In this document: piece after piece, positions 44,482-56,225 of the stretch
How the letters are laid out: each line of letters begins with the position of its first letter
Position numbering within the stretch: position 1 is the first letter of the stretch
Origin: Rothia uropygialis
Lineage (GTDB): Bacteria; Actinomycetota; Actinomycetes; Actinomycetales; Micrococcaceae
DNA length: 64,000 nucleotides
Reading direction: 5' to 3'
Assembly (NCBI RefSeq): GCF_004137765.1
Contig: NZ_NOIS01000005.1
Span: 310,001 to 374,000 of the forward strand
Notes under the pieces: model-generated
The model's input: the letters and a program-made list of their open reading frames with translations, nothing else
What the model was told of the DNA's origin: nothing
The model's database searches: none
Translations under genes and position numbers: made by a program

Positions 44482-44611
44482 ACCCCTACTTCGTCTCCCT
44501 GATTACCGACTGACCACCTTACGCTGGCCGTAAAACATGACGCGATGTGGTTACAGAACCCTTGGCCGCTGAGCTTCGACCCCCACAGCTGCGCATGTAC
44601 GGAGGCAAGAA

Positions 44612-44647
44612 GAGGCCCCGAACGAGCCGAAACTCGTGCGGGGCCTC
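44612..44647 (-). terminator. Terminator of groL
   Basis: GAGGCCCCG and CGGGGCCTC, extended by ACGAG/CTCGT with one mismatch, form a 15-position stem 34 bases after the groL stop. The minus-strand continuation is TTCTTGCC. Confidence 0.7.
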
Positions 44648-44681
44648 AACGATTCAAAAGAACCGGTCGAACGACCAGTGG

Positions 44682-46322
<1,641 letters not shown>

Positions 46323-46503
46323 TTACGTCCCTCCTGGACGGTAGACGGATGCATCAACCACGGTGCCCGCGACGGACGGCTGGTGAACACTCCGCGCTCG
46401 GGGCGTCGCATTCCCACACCTCACCGTGGTGACTGTGTCTTTTGCCCATCGATCCGCGATGCTGCCCGCGCCGGAGAAGCGTGTGCGTTCTCCGCGCGAG
46501 TTT

Positions 46504-46530
46504 TTAGCAGTCGAGGAGGATGAGTGCTAA
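46504..46530. promoter_or_regulatory. CIRCE element (HrcA operator)
   Basis: TTAGCAGTC at 46504-46512, nine bases, then GAGTGCTAA at 46522-46530. This matches the CIRCE consensus TTAGCACTC-N9-GAGTGCTAA with one substitution. It lies upstream of groL and is the recognised HrcA binding site for chaperonin genes. Confidence 0.92.
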
Positions 46531-46665
46531 TTCTAATCTTGGCACCCGGACGGAGAGAGTGCAAACGATGTCCACAGAGGTTGACCGCTCTTCGCTCACA
46601 GCACATCCCAGACAACGTGCCAGGCGCGCCGGTACCCGGGTAGACGGCGGCAGCATCGTCCCAGG

Positions 46666-47301
46666 TTACTCCTGGCCGGTCGAATCGCTCTGAGATCCGG
46701 TGGAACTCGAAGAATTTGCCCCGTCTCCTTCGGACAGAACCACGACAACTTGGTAGGAGTACCCCGCGGCCTGCTTGACGTCCTTGATATCGAGCTTCTG
46801 GGCTATCGCTTTCGCCTGCTCATCATGCCCCTGGGCGTAGTACACCACCGAGGATTTCTGCGCCTGACCATCCCAGTTGCTGACGTCCGAAACCGACCAG
46901 CCGGCATCCGTCAGAGTTGTAGCGGCTTTGGTCGCGGTACCTTCCTTGGAGCTGTAGTTGTATACGCCGAGGGTTGTCGACGCATCCGGTTTGGTCGTTG
47001 AGGATTCATCCGAGCCCGACCCGGATTCCGAAGTGGAGGGGGATTCCGATCCGGAGCCCGAATCCGAAGGTTCTTGGCTGCTGGACGAGGATGCGGAGGA
47101 ACTCGCGGCATCGGGTGAGGCCAGTTTCGGAGATAGCAAGAAGAACACTCCGCCAATAATGAGGGCGCAAATACCTGCCACGATAACGCCGGCCAGTTGC
47201 TTGAACCCGCCGCTCTTATCCGGCAGCTCACCCCGGTATGCGCCCCGACGGGGCGAGTCCACGGGGACGTCGTCGAATTCATCGTGTTCGTACTCGGCCA
47301 T
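46666..47301 (-). CDS. Membrane-anchored LytR_C domain protein
   Basis: About 211 residues: a short acidic cytoplasmic N terminus, one membrane segment ([21 protein letters not shown]), a Ser/Gly-rich linker, and a C-terminal LytR_C domain ([28 protein letters not shown] ... QVVVVLSEG). The domain is found C-terminal to LytR-CpsA-Psr enzymes and alone in actinobacteria. ATG at 47301 follows GAGGA by seven bases. It lies between the DUF3263 gene and groL on the same strand, an order also known in mycobacteria. Confidence 0.83.
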   Translation of the reverse strand: MAEYEHDEFDDVPVDSPRRGAYRGELPDKSGGFKQLAGVIVAGICALIIGGVFFLLSPKLASPDAASSSASSSSSQEPSDSGSGSESPSTSESGSGSDESSTTKPDASTTLGVYNYSSKEGTATKAATTLTDAGWSVSDVSNWDGQAQKSSVVYYAQGHDEQAKAIAQKLDIKDVKQAAGYSYQVVVVLSEGDGANSSSSTGSQSDSTGQE

Positions 47302-47408
47302 CAAAGTCCTCGTCATATATGGGGTGCGCACGCTCGCTCACGCACCGGTCAAGCGTCAAGAATATCTGCCCAGTCTGGTCATTTTCTGCACATTGCGCCA
47401 GGCGGGCG

Positions 47409-47621
47409 TCAAAGATCCCGCTGTTCCCGGAGCCTACGGGTCAATGCCGGCTCTTCTCGCACGGCACGCACATCGTCGATCAAGCGGTTCAGACGCATGT
47501 AGTACTCGGTGGCCGACATCCCGAGTTCTTTTCGAACCGCACGCTCTTTCGCCCCTGGATACTTCCAGGCTCTTTTTTCCATCTCAAGAATGGCGCGCTC
47601 GGCTTCGGTCAAGGTTCCCAC
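47409..47621 (-). CDS. DUF3263 family protein
   Basis: A 70-residue helical protein recognised by [46 protein letters not shown], the DUF3263 pattern. The helix pair resembles a helix-turn-helix (sigma-factor region 4-like), so DNA binding is plausible but unproven. It is divergent from ung and precedes the LytR_C gene by 107 bases. Confidence 0.88.
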   Translation of the reverse strand: MGTLTEAERAILEMEKRAWKYPGAKERAVRKELGMSATEYYMRLNRLIDDVRAVREEPALTRRLREQRDL

Positions 47622-47672
47622 GAAGATAGTCTAGGGACGACCGTCGTCGTTCACGAACTTCAGGGAGCCTTC

Positions 47673-48353
47673 TTGCCGATCCAGCCGCTGTCCGACATCA
47701 TGGCCCAGGATTGGGCCGAAGCCCTTTCTCCTGTCGAACCAACCATCCGGAAGATGGGGGATTTCCTGCGGTCCGAGCACGCGGCCGGTCACCGGACTTT
47801 TCCGACCTCGAAGAATATTTTCCGGGCTTTCCAGGAACCCCTCGACTCGGTCAAGGTTCTGATCATCGGCCAGGACCCGTATCCGACGCCGGGACACGCA
47901 ATGGGTCTGTCTTTCTCGGTCCAACCCGACGTGCGCCCTCTCCCCCGTTCCCTGGGAAATATTTACAAAGAGATGGAGTCCGACCTCGGGATCCCGGCCG
48001 CGAGCCACGGCGACCTGTCGTCGTGGGCCTCTCAAGGAGTCATGCTCCTGAATCGTTGTCTTTCGGTTCGAGAGGGCGAAGCGGGTTCACATCGCAACCA
48101 GGGCTGGGAGCTCGTCACCGACGCCGCGATCCAGGCCCTGGGCGCAAGGAAGAAGCCCCTCGTCGCGATTCTCTGGGGTCGCGACGCGCGCAATGCCGGC
48201 GCACAACTTGGCCCTGATGTGCCCAAACTCGAGTCCGTACATCCTTCGCCCTTATCCGCCTCTCGCGGATTCTTCGGCTCACGCCCCTTCAGCCGAGCCA
48301 ATCGGGAACTCGAATCGTTGGGGCTGGAACCGGTGGATTGGCGTATCCGATAG
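47673..48353 (+). CDS. ung: Uracil-DNA glycosylase (family 1)
   Basis: A 226-residue base-excision repair enzyme removing uracil from DNA. Family motifs: [18 protein letters not shown] (catalytic Asp), [23 protein letters not shown] and [14 protein letters not shown] place the start at TTG 47673 because AGGGAG lies five bases upstream and the typical N terminus ([14 protein letters not shown]) follows; ATG at 47700 would cut conserved residues. The frame is open far upstream without homology. Confidence 0.94.
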   Translation: MPIQPLSDIMAQDWAEALSPVEPTIRKMGDFLRSEHAAGHRTFPTSKNIFRAFQEPLDSVKVLIIGQDPYPTPGHAMGLSFSVQPDVRPLPRSLGNIYKEMESDLGIPAASHGDLSSWASQGVMLLNRCLSVREGEAGSHRNQGWELVTDAAIQALGARKKPLVAILWGRDARNAGAQLGPDVPKLESVHPSPLSASRGFFGSRPFSRANRELESLGLEPVDWRIR

Positions 48354-48391
48354 GCGCGGGTGTCAGACGGACACGAAAAATCCGTCGAGGC

Positions 48392-50500
48392 TCAGTTTCC
48401 CAGTGGCTCCGGCTGCTGTTTTCTCCGCTTGACCAATTTTCTCTGAGTATGAGGGTCCTTGCTCATGAAGGGCCTCATCAGGTAATTGCCCAGCACCACT
48501 GCGGCCGCCATGGACATGATGATGGCCCCGGCATTGAGCATCGGGATGATCCCGGTCACCGGATCGATGTTCACCGTCAGGGTGTACATGCCACGGAAAA
48601 TAGTCAGACCGGGCAACAAGAAAGTCAGGGCTGGGACGGCGATGACTACCTGCGGAACAACCCTCCGTTGTGCAATCAGTGCTGAGGCGCAACCGACGCC
48701 GACGGCTCCGAGCATCGAAATCATGCGGGGACCCGCGCCCAACCAGCCGAACAGGTGATAGACCAACAGCCCGCAGAAGGCACTGAATACGCCCAGGAGA
48801 ATATGTTCCGGTTTGACTTGCACCGTGACGGCAATCAAGGCGGTCGCGATCAGCATGAAGATGATATTGACCAACGGCTGCGCACCCGCGAAGATCACGC
48901 TGTCCACTTTGATCTCGTCGAAACCAATATAGGTGGTAATCGAGATCGCGATAGCAATACCGACGATCAGGCCCAGGAATGATAGACCCGTGGAAATGAG
49001 CCGCCCCGCCGACGTCACGGGGAATCCGTTGATCGCGTCCTGAATCGTTGAGACCAACGTCAAGGTCGGCAAGAGCATGATCAGCCCTGAGCCAATGATG
49101 TGGGGTGGGGATATCGGCGCACCGATGGCCCACAGGACCATGGCGATGAGGGTCACCAGCGCAGAGCATGCGGCCATGGTGAAGAAGGACGGAATCCTCC
49201 ACGACGCAAGCTTTCCGGCCATGACTTGGACGAGTGCGAAAGTCAGGAAAGAAACGATGGCACCCGGCCATGTTCCGCCAATACCGATCGTCAATGCGGC
49301 GGCCGCCGAGGAGTTGCAGAGGCTCACGAGCCACCGAGGGAACGGCTTGGGCTTGGACAGAATCCGATTCAAGCGGGCCTCTGCCTCGGACCGGGACAGC
49401 TCACCATTGGTGATGGTCTTGACGAGCCGGTGGGTCTCGGTCAATCCCGCATAATTATCAGACCAGGAACGCACGACGCGCACCACGGTGTGGCTGAAGA
49501 CTCCGGCGGTTTCGCCCACGGGTTGACCGGAATCCTGGTGCATGCCGTATTCCGAAATGTAGTTGATGATGACGGATTGGTTGGTGATGTCGACGTCGAC
49601 GTCCTCAACCCCGTATGTCGCGCACGTTGCGACGATGGCCGTTTCGACGTCGCGGGAATCCGCTCCGAAGTGGAACATCGTTTCGGCCATGCGCAAAGAA
49701 AAATTGAGGGTCTTCCGCGCCTCGGTGTTTTCCTTGTGGCGCCGTGGATTGGCAAACGGGGAATTGGCAAGCCTCTCAACCACGCGCATCGGAGCCGTGG
49801 GGAGATTCTCCGATCGCATTATCCTGCGCAACCCGAGCCCGCGTCGCTGTGGAGACGGCTTGGCCGTCGGCGCCTCCGCCGAAGGATAGCTCGCGTGAGC
49901 TATCGCGCCGTCTTGCTGTGGAGACAGATCGCTCGCGGGATACGGGCCGGAGAGATCCTGAGTGTTACGGAAAACGTCCTGAGGTGCGGTCCGAGACGCG
50001 GCAATGCGGTCAGCATCCTGGATGCCGGAGCCTTGCGTGGCTGCACCCAGCGTATTGACGTCGGCCTCGGGCTGGACACCGTCTCCTGTGTAGGCTCGTG
50101 ATCCGGTATGGGTGTTGGAGAAGGTCGGGTTGTCTTCGTTGTCCCGGTAACGCCGGGAGTCATCCGGCCGACCGATAATGTCCGCAAGTCGCTCGTCCTG
50201 GATCTGCGACCTGTTGACTGCCGGAAAACCCGTTGCGTAAGTCTCAGGGTGCGTCGGTGCGGACATGAAGGCTTCGTCGGCGTGGTCGGAGCCCCCATCG
50301 AATAAGCCCGTGTCCGGGCTCGAGACCGGCTCGTCGGCACTGGACGTGACCGGTGCCGTGTGCCCGCTGGAGAACGGGTCCGTATAGACGTCCTCTGACG
50401 TATCCGGCCCGAACGGGTCGGCACCGGACTCAGGCTCATGTGACAAGCCCGAGGAAGGGTAGGCACCCGTGAGGTGCTGACCCTCCTGACCTTCGCTCAT
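48392..50500 (-). CDS. Threonine/serine exporter family protein (ThrE-like)
   Basis: A 702-residue membrane protein. About 215 N-terminal residues are hydrophilic and low in complexity (Ser, Asp, Pro, Thr). A ThrE/DUF1212 domain follows (ETMFHFGADSRDVETAIVATCATYGVEDVDVDITNQSVIINY), then ten hydrophobic segments in the two halves typical of Corynebacterium ThrE. ThrE exports threonine and serine using the proton gradient. AAGGAGGG precedes the ATG. The long N-terminal extension is unusual. It follows femX on the same strand by 78 bases. Confidence 0.87.
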   Translation of the reverse strand: MSEGQEGQHLTGAYPSSGLSHEPESGADPFGPDTSEDVYTDPFSSGHTAPVTSSADEPVSSPDTGLFDGGSDHADEAFMSAPTHPETYATGFPAVNRSQIQDERLADIIGRPDDSRRYRDNEDNPTFSNTHTGSRAYTGDGVQPEADVNTLGAATQGSGIQDADRIAASRTAPQDVFRNTQDLSGPYPASDLSPQQDGAIAHASYPSAEAPTAKPSPQRRGLGLRRIMRSENLPTAPMRVVERLANSPFANPRRHKENTEARKTLNFSLRMAETMFHFGADSRDVETAIVATCATYGVEDVDVDITNQSVIINYISEYGMHQDSGQPVGETAGVFSHTVVRVVRSWSDNYAGLTETHRLVKTITNGELSRSEAEARLNRILSKPKPFPRWLVSLCNSSAAAALTIGIGGTWPGAIVSFLTFALVQVMAGKLASWRIPSFFTMAACSALVTLIAMVLWAIGAPISPPHIIGSGLIMLLPTLTLVSTIQDAINGFPVTSAGRLISTGLSFLGLIVGIAIAISITTYIGFDEIKVDSVIFAGAQPLVNIIFMLIATALIAVTVQVKPEHILLGVFSAFCGLLVYHLFGWLGAGPRMISMLGAVGVGCASALIAQRRVVPQVVIAVPALTFLLPGLTIFRGMYTLTVNIDPVTGIIPMLNAGAIIMSMAAAVVLGNYLMRPFMSKDPHTQRKLVKRRKQQPEPLGN

Positions 50501-50578
50501 CTTCCCTCCTTGGCACTAACTCACATCAACGCTACCGAGCGCCCCTGAGTTTCGGTCCGTGAGGACCTGATCGTCGGC

Positions 50579-51694
50579 TTAGTAGAAAGGCTGCTGCGTA
50601 CGGCGCCACCAAATCTGACGCATGACACGTTCGACGATCGTGACCCACGCCTTGTATGCGATGGGGTTCAGAACTTGGTCGTAGACTCCAACGAAGTCGA
50701 CGACCGTCTTGGTGAAACTGGTCTTGAAAAGACCCAGCCCGTAGTAACTGTGTTCTTTGTTCTTGAGTTCCGCCTTCGGCGGGGTGCCGCAGAAGTCGTA
50801 CTCCTCAATGCCATAGTCCCGCATCAAGTCGGTGAGTGCAGTCCACTGGACCAGGTGGGAGTCGCCGTATTGTTGACGGCGAGGTTTCGAACCGCCATCT
50901 TTGTAAGTGCCTTTGCGACCGTATCGAATGACGTACGCGCCCACCGAAGGTTCGCCGTCTTCGTACGTGAAATACAGACGGCCCTGACCTGCACGCGCAA
51001 ATGTGGTCCAGAACTGTTTGTAGTACTCGTACGACCGAAGATTCACGTTGGCGTGCCCCTGCCCCACCGTGTCCATCAGGGAGAACATTTTTTTCATGTT
51101 CTCTTCCGTCAGCTCCACACGTTCGACCTCCGCGCCTTCTCGCTTGGCGCGTCGTACCGCGTTCCTGCCACGTGAGTGAAGGGATTTGAGTACGGTCTCC
51201 TCATCCGCATCGGTCTTGAGCACAGCAGTCGAGTCGTTCGGCTGGATATTGAACTGTTTGACCAGTCCCGCGCGTTTGAGGAACGCGCTGCGTGCCTCGG
51301 AATCAAGGATGTCCGGCTCGATCTTGATCGCGAATACTTTGAGGCCCTCGGCTCGGACGAATTCCTTGTTCGCGTCCATGACGGCGGGGATATCTTCGAT
51401 GTCCCACACGTCCGGACCCTTGATCATGTACCAGATCTTGCCCAGGAACGGGATGTTCTTCTCGAGAACGAGGTTGTAGCTCGTGACCTGTTTTTCCTCA
51501 GTGGCGCCCTGGTGATTCCGGGCCTCGGTGATCCCCTCGTAGACCACGTACACGGGCTTCCAGCCGTGCTCGGACTTCACCGACGCAAAAGATGCGGATT
51601 GGAGGAGATTCCCACCATTGGGGTTTGCCGTGACATGGTCATCCCAGTGTTGGATCTCTTGATCGGTCGCGAATCGAGCGGTGAAATGTCGCAA
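50579..51694 (-). CDS. FemABX-type peptidoglycan aminoacyltransferase
   Basis: A 371-residue enzyme of the FemX/FemAB family that adds amino acids from aminoacyl-tRNA to lipid II stem peptides to build the interpeptide bridge. Two GNAT-like halves are seen, with WDDHVTANPNGGNLLQSASFASVKSEHGW at the N terminus and the C-terminal signature YDFCGTPP and GLGLFKTSFTKTVVDFVGVYD. No coiled-coil insertion is obvious. Start is TTG at 51694 with GAGG five bases before. Its presence suggests a cross-bridged peptidoglycan. The thrE-like gene follows downstream on the same strand. Confidence 0.88.
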   Translation of the reverse strand: MRHFTARFATDQEIQHWDDHVTANPNGGNLLQSASFASVKSEHGWKPVYVVYEGITEARNHQGATEEKQVTSYNLVLEKNIPFLGKIWYMIKGPDVWDIEDIPAVMDANKEFVRAEGLKVFAIKIEPDILDSEARSAFLKRAGLVKQFNIQPNDSTAVLKTDADEETVLKSLHSRGRNAVRRAKREGAEVERVELTEENMKKMFSLMDTVGQGHANVNLRSYEYYKQFWTTFARAGQGRLYFTYEDGEPSVGAYVIRYGRKGTYKDGGSKPRRQQYGDSHLVQWTALTDLMRDYGIEEYDFCGTPPKAELKNKEHSYYGLGLFKTSFTKTVVDFVGVYDQVLNPIAYKAWVTIVERVMRQIWWRRTQQPFY

Positions 51695-51908
51695 AGAATC
51701 CTCATCTGCCGTGCGCAGAGGTTATTACCCCACGCCATGGTTGATTTTCCCGCGCGGCGGGCTGGTCTCCACCAGTTTACGGCGGAGTTCTGGAAAGTCT
51801 CACGCAAAGGCCCGAGAGCGCCATCATTTGTGGATGACGATCCCGGGCTCAATACGTGGCACCGGTCAGCCGGACAATCCGTCTCAGCGTTCGACCGGTT
51901 AGCGCGGA

Positions 51909-52187
51909 TTATTCAGCGTCGTGATCGGTTTCGAGAATCTTGACCAAGCTGTCCAGAGCCTCATCTGCACCGTCCCCCTCGGCGCGAAGAACGACTTTGT
52001 CTCCGTGCTTTGCGCCCAAGGACATGAGAGACAGGATCGACGATGCGTCCATAGCCTCGTCTGCCGACTCGCCTTCGGCTGCGATGGTGACCTCAACGGG
52101 GAGGTCGCCGGCGGCCTCGGCGAAGATCGCGGCCGGTCGAGCGTGGAGACCGACTCGGCTGGCGATGGTGGCGGTACGTTCTGCCAT
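51909..52187 (-). CDS. ptsH: Phosphocarrier protein HPr
   Basis: A 92-residue phosphocarrier of the phosphotransferase system. The phosphorylated His15 lies in SRVGLHARPAA. Serines S49/S50 sit where the regulatory Ser46 of Firmicutes occurs. HPr passes phosphate from enzyme I to the FruA IIA domain. AAGGAG precedes the ATG. Last gene of the fru-pts cluster, 66 bases after ptsI. Confidence 0.95.
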   Translation of the reverse strand: MAERTATIASRVGLHARPAAIFAEAAGDLPVEVTIAAEGESADEAMDASSILSLMSLGAKHGDKVVLRAEGDGADEALDSLVKILETDHDAE

Positions 52188-52253
52188 GATTGTTCTCCTT
52201 GATTATGTGGTCATGTGGGGCGGTCGTAACGTCCCCGGAAATGCCGGACTGGT

Positions 52254-53951
52254 TTACAGGCCGAGGTCATCAAGGATGGGCAGCTCCGCGCGGGCCACAT
52301 CCTTAGTCTCTTCAGCAGATCGCGCTTCCATGGCCTTGGCTGCGATCTGTTGTGCTTGTTCCAGCGTAACGGATTTCAGCACGGCGGCGACCGCAGGCAA
52401 GGAACGAGTATTCATGGACAGGGCCTTGACGCCCAGTCCCACGAGGACCACGGCGAGCGCCGGATCCGCTGCAGCTTCGCCGCATACGGACACCGTCTTC
52501 GGGCGGCCGGTGGACTGCTCCGCGCGCTCCGCGCCTTCGACGGTGAGACGAATCATCTTCAGCACGGCCGGCTGCCACGGGTTGTTCAGCTCCGCCAAAG
52601 CACCGAGCAAACGATCAGCGGCCATCGTGTACTGCGTCAGGTCGTTGGTTCCCAGCGAGACGAAGTCCACCTCTTGGAGAACGGCCTCCGCCGTCACCGC
52701 GGCGGACGGCGTCTCGACCATGACGCCATGCACGTCGAGGTCTGCCTCATCGAGCATCTTGGCGAAGTCCCGAGCTTCGGGAGCCGTCGAAATCATGGGT
52801 GCCATGACCCAGACCTCAGCGGTCGATTCCTTGGCTGCGGCCGAAATAGCCTCGAGTTGGCGGCTCAGAACGCCCGGCGTCGTCCAGTCCGTGCGGTAGC
52901 CACGGACCCCGAGCGCCGGATTCGGCTCAGTCGAGTCGGTGAGGAACGGAAGAGGCTTGTCGGCACCGGCGTCCAAGGTCCGCACGACGACGTGCTGGCC
53001 CGGAAAAGCATCGAATACGTCCTTGTACTCGACTTTCTGTTCCTCGACCGAGGGTTCTTCCTCTCGGTTCAGGAAAGCGAATTCGGTACGAAAGAGCCCG
53101 ATGCCCTGAGCACGGTTCTCCGCCGCTGTCTGCGCGGCCTTGCCGTTGCCCACGTTGGAGTACAACGGGACCTCGGTCCCGTCGGCAAGGATTCCCTTGC
53201 CGTCGAACTCTGGAATCTCTTTGCGATTCGCGTACTTCTCAGCGAGGCGCTTCTCTACCTCGCCGGGCTCGGTCACGACCGTCCCGTCGGTCGCATCCAC
53301 GTACACCACGGTGCCATCGGGCACCTGGGTTGCGCCGGTTGCGGCCACGATCGCAGGCAGACCAAGATCACGGGCAAGGATCGCGGTGTGGGCTTGGGGT
53401 CCGCCGTCCGAGGTGACCAGCGCGATGACTTTTTCGGGATCGAGCGTCGCCGTATCCGCGGGGGCAAGATCTTCCGCCATCAGGATGAAAGCGTCCTCCG
53501 ACTCGGGAATACCCGGCGCAGGCTGGCCAGACAACTCCGCGACGATACGCGCCCGAACGTCCAAAATGTCCGTGACGCGCTGTGCCATGTAGCCACCCAA
53601 GGCCGTCATCTGCTCCGCATACGATCCGGCGGCCTCCCAGATTGCCCGCTCGGGAGTGTAGTTCTTCCCGGTTACGAGCTTGCCCGCGTTCTTGAGCAAC
53701 GCCTTGTCCCCGGCCATGAGGGCCGTGGACTTCAGCACGGCAGCGGCATTGCCAGATGTCCGTCCGGCGCGCTCCTTGAGGTTTTCCTTGACGCGAGTCG
53801 CCGCGGTCTGCAGGCGCTCGACTGCGTTTTCGGGCGTTTCGCCGTCTGCAAGCGTCGACCCGACGTCAGGTTCCTGAATCGGTTCGGGCATCTGCAACAC
53901 AGGGCCGATGACCCGGCCGGCTGAAACGCCGACTCCGGTGAGTTTCTTCAT
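52254..53951 (-). CDS. ptsI: PTS enzyme I (phosphoenolpyruvate-protein phosphotransferase)
   Basis: A 565-residue cytoplasmic enzyme that phosphorylates HPr from PEP. The phosphoacceptor His188 lies in TSDGGPQAHTAILARDLG. The PEP-binding barrel has GLFRTEFAFLNRE, GADKPLPFL and the C-terminal VCGEAAADP. The start is the ATG at 53951, nine bases after AAGGA; an ATG three codons earlier is too close to that site. Between fruA and ptsH on one strand, which places general PTS proteins in the fructose operon. Confidence 0.95.
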   Translation of the reverse strand: MKKLTGVGVSAGRVIGPVLQMPEPIQEPDVGSTLADGETPENAVERLQTAATRVKENLKERAGRTSGNAAAVLKSTALMAGDKALLKNAGKLVTGKNYTPERAIWEAAGSYAEQMTALGGYMAQRVTDILDVRARIVAELSGQPAPGIPESEDAFILMAEDLAPADTATLDPEKVIALVTSDGGPQAHTAILARDLGLPAIVAATGATQVPDGTVVYVDATDGTVVTEPGEVEKRLAEKYANRKEIPEFDGKGILADGTEVPLYSNVGNGKAAQTAAENRAQGIGLFRTEFAFLNREEEPSVEEQKVEYKDVFDAFPGQHVVVRTLDAGADKPLPFLTDSTEPNPALGVRGYRTDWTTPGVLSRQLEAISAAAKESTAEVWVMAPMISTAPEARDFAKMLDEADLDVHGVMVETPSAAVTAEAVLQEVDFVSLGTNDLTQYTMAADRLLGALAELNNPWQPAVLKMIRLTVEGAERAEQSTGRPKTVSVCGEAAADPALAVVLVGLGVKALSMNTRSLPAVAAVLKSVTLEQAQQIAAKAMEARSAEETKDVARAELPILDDLGL

Positions 53952-53988
53952 CGTTATCATTCCTTACTGGTGAAGCTCAGTCCGACTA

Positions 53989-56139
53989 TCAGGAAGCTGC
54001 CGCTACCTGGTCGGCTTTTTCCTTGCCGGTTTTGGCTTTTCCGAGGCTCTTGAGAACCAGGTAAATCACGGCGGTCACAATGGCTCCCACTACGACCGAA
54101 ATCAGGTACATGGGCCAATTATCCACGAGCGCCACAATCCAGATCCCCCCGTGAGGTGCCGGGGATGCCACGTGGGAACCCATGCAGATCGCGCCCGCGA
54201 TTGCGCTTCCGACCATCGAGGACGGTATAACGCGCAGCGGATCGGCCGCGGCGAAGGGGATCGCTCCCTCGGAGATGAACGAAGCACCCAACAACCACGC
54301 CGCGCGTCCGTTGGAGATCTCCGCTTCAGTGAAGTATTTCTTGCGAAGGGTCGTAGCGAGCGCCATGGCGAGCGGGGTTACCATTCCGGAGGCAATCACG
54401 GCAGCCATGATTTCCTTGGAAACATCCGTTCCGGCCGAAAGCCCCGCGGTCGCGAAAAGGTACGCGGCCTTGTTGATCGGGCCGCCGAGATCCGCACCCA
54501 TCATGGCGCCCAGAATCAGACCGAGAACAACGGCCGAAGCTCCCGACATCGACATCAGGAAATCGTTGAGGACAGTCATAACCCACGCGATCGGCTGTCC
54601 CAGGATGAGGAACATCAAACCGCTCGAAATGATGGTCGCCAACAATGGGATGATGACCACGGGCATCATGCCGGCAAGCCACCGGGGCAGCTTCGGCTTG
54701 GCCAATAGATAGGCCGCAAAGCCCGCAAGCAGACCGCCGACGATTCCACCGAGGAAGCCCGCACCCACGGTGTTGGCGACCAGACCGGCCGCGAAGCCAG
54801 GCGCGATGCCCGGCCGTCCCGCCATACCGAAGGCGATGTAGCCTGCAAGGGCCGGAACGAGCAGATCGATTGCGAAGTTGCCGATGACGTTGGCAACTGC
54901 CGCGAGGTACTGCAGCAAGCTTGTATCACCCAGGTTGAAGAGTGAGGCGCCGTCGCCGGTCACCGAGTCGTCGGAAATCCCGAGAATGTCGTTCGCATTA
55001 TTCGCGATCTCGTAGCCGCCGAGGATGAAAGAAATCGCGACTAGCAAACCGCCGGCCGCCACGAACGGAATCATGTAGGAAACGCCGGTCATGAGCGAGC
55101 GATAGATGCGTCCGCCCCATGATCCCTCGTCCGAGCTCGATGCTGACCCTTCGGACTTTGAACCTGACACGCGTCGGGCATTGGGGTTGTCGGAGGCTTG
55201 GATGGCCTCCTCAATCATGGTTCCGGGCTCATCGATGCCTCGTTTGACGGGCGATTCGATCACGGGCTTCCCCGCGAATCTCTCGCGGTCACGAACATCC
55301 ACCGAAACCGCAAAGATGACTGCGTCGGCGGCATCGATGACGTCTTGGGAAAGAACTTCGTTTCCGGACGACCCCTGGGTCTCCACATCGAGGCGAATAC
55401 CCATTTCCTCGGCTGATTGCGCCAAAGAATCCGCCGCCATGTATGTGTGCGCAATACCCGTGGGGCACGCGGTCACGGCGACCAATCGCTTGCCTGTGAC
55501 GCCCTGGTCATTCGGCTCCGGCCCCGTCTCCGTCGCAGCGGAACTCGTGGGAGAAACCGGGGTAGCCCCTGCCGCGAGCGCGGTCGATCCTCGCCCTGAG
55601 GGAGCTTTCGATGCGCTGGCCTCCGACGATGCGCCAGACCCGGCAACCGTCGAATCCTTTTTCTGCTCTTGCTTCGTCCCGGTCTCGCCGAGTCCCAGGG
55701 CTGCGTTCACGAGGTCGACGATCTGCTGAGGCTCTTTCGCTTCTCTCAGGGCGGCGACAAAATCCTTTTTGACGAGCGAACGAGCCAGCTTGGACAACAG
55801 CGTCAGGTGTTCCTGGTCCGCTCCTTCGGGAGCGGCGATGAAGAAGATCAGGTCAGCGGGGCCGTCCTTTGCTCCGAAATCGACGCCCGGAGCAGGGCGG
55901 GCCATGGCCAGTGTCGCTTCGGTAACTGCCTCGGACCGGCAATGCGGAATCGCAATCCCACCGGGGATGCCCGTGTCGGTTTTCGATTCGCGGGCCTTGG
56001 CGTCCGCATACAGGCGGTCGAGCGATGTGGCTCGACCCGCGTCGACGACCCTTTCGGCGAGATGCTTGATGAGGTCGAACCGGTCTTCCCCCAAGTTTTG
56101 GTCCAAAGCCACAAGATCCGCTGTGATGAGTGCAGACAT
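53989..56139 (-). CDS. fruA: Fructose-specific PTS permease, EIIABC
   Basis: A 716-residue protein importing fructose as fructose 1-phosphate. Domain order A-B-C: IIA with active His66 (GIAIPHCRSE), a Ser/Ala-rich linker (about 150-215), IIB with phospho-Cys225 (VAVTACPTGIAHTYMAA), then the IIC membrane domain (YRSLMTGVSYMIPFVAAGGLLVAISF to the end). AAGGAG precedes the ATG. It lies 86 bases after fruK and 37 bases before ptsI. Confidence 0.94.
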   Translation of the reverse strand: MSALITADLVALDQNLGEDRFDLIKHLAERVVDAGRATSLDRLYADAKARESKTDTGIPGGIAIPHCRSEAVTEATLAMARPAPGVDFGAKDGPADLIFFIAAPEGADQEHLTLLSKLARSLVKKDFVAALREAKEPQQIVDLVNAALGLGETGTKQEQKKDSTVAGSGASSEASASKAPSGRGSTALAAGATPVSPTSSAATETGPEPNDQGVTGKRLVAVTACPTGIAHTYMAADSLAQSAEEMGIRLDVETQGSSGNEVLSQDVIDAADAVIFAVSVDVRDRERFAGKPVIESPVKRGIDEPGTMIEEAIQASDNPNARRVSGSKSEGSASSSDEGSWGGRIYRSLMTGVSYMIPFVAAGGLLVAISFILGGYEIANNANDILGISDDSVTGDGASLFNLGDTSLLQYLAAVANVIGNFAIDLLVPALAGYIAFGMAGRPGIAPGFAAGLVANTVGAGFLGGIVGGLLAGFAAYLLAKPKLPRWLAGMMPVVIIPLLATIISSGLMFLILGQPIAWVMTVLNDFLMSMSGASAVVLGLILGAMMGADLGGPINKAAYLFATAGLSAGTDVSKEIMAAVIASGMVTPLAMALATTLRKKYFTEAEISNGRAAWLLGASFISEGAIPFAAADPLRVIPSSMVGSAIAGAICMGSHVASPAPHGGIWIVALVDNWPMYLISVVVGAIVTAVIYLVLKSLGKAKTGKEKADQVAAAS

Positions 56140-56225
56140 GACGCTCTCCTTGATTTCGGTTTCCCCTGCCGACGTCTTGGCCTATTCGGGCCCGTTCAAA
56201 AGGGGTGGTACAAGTGCTGGGGCTT

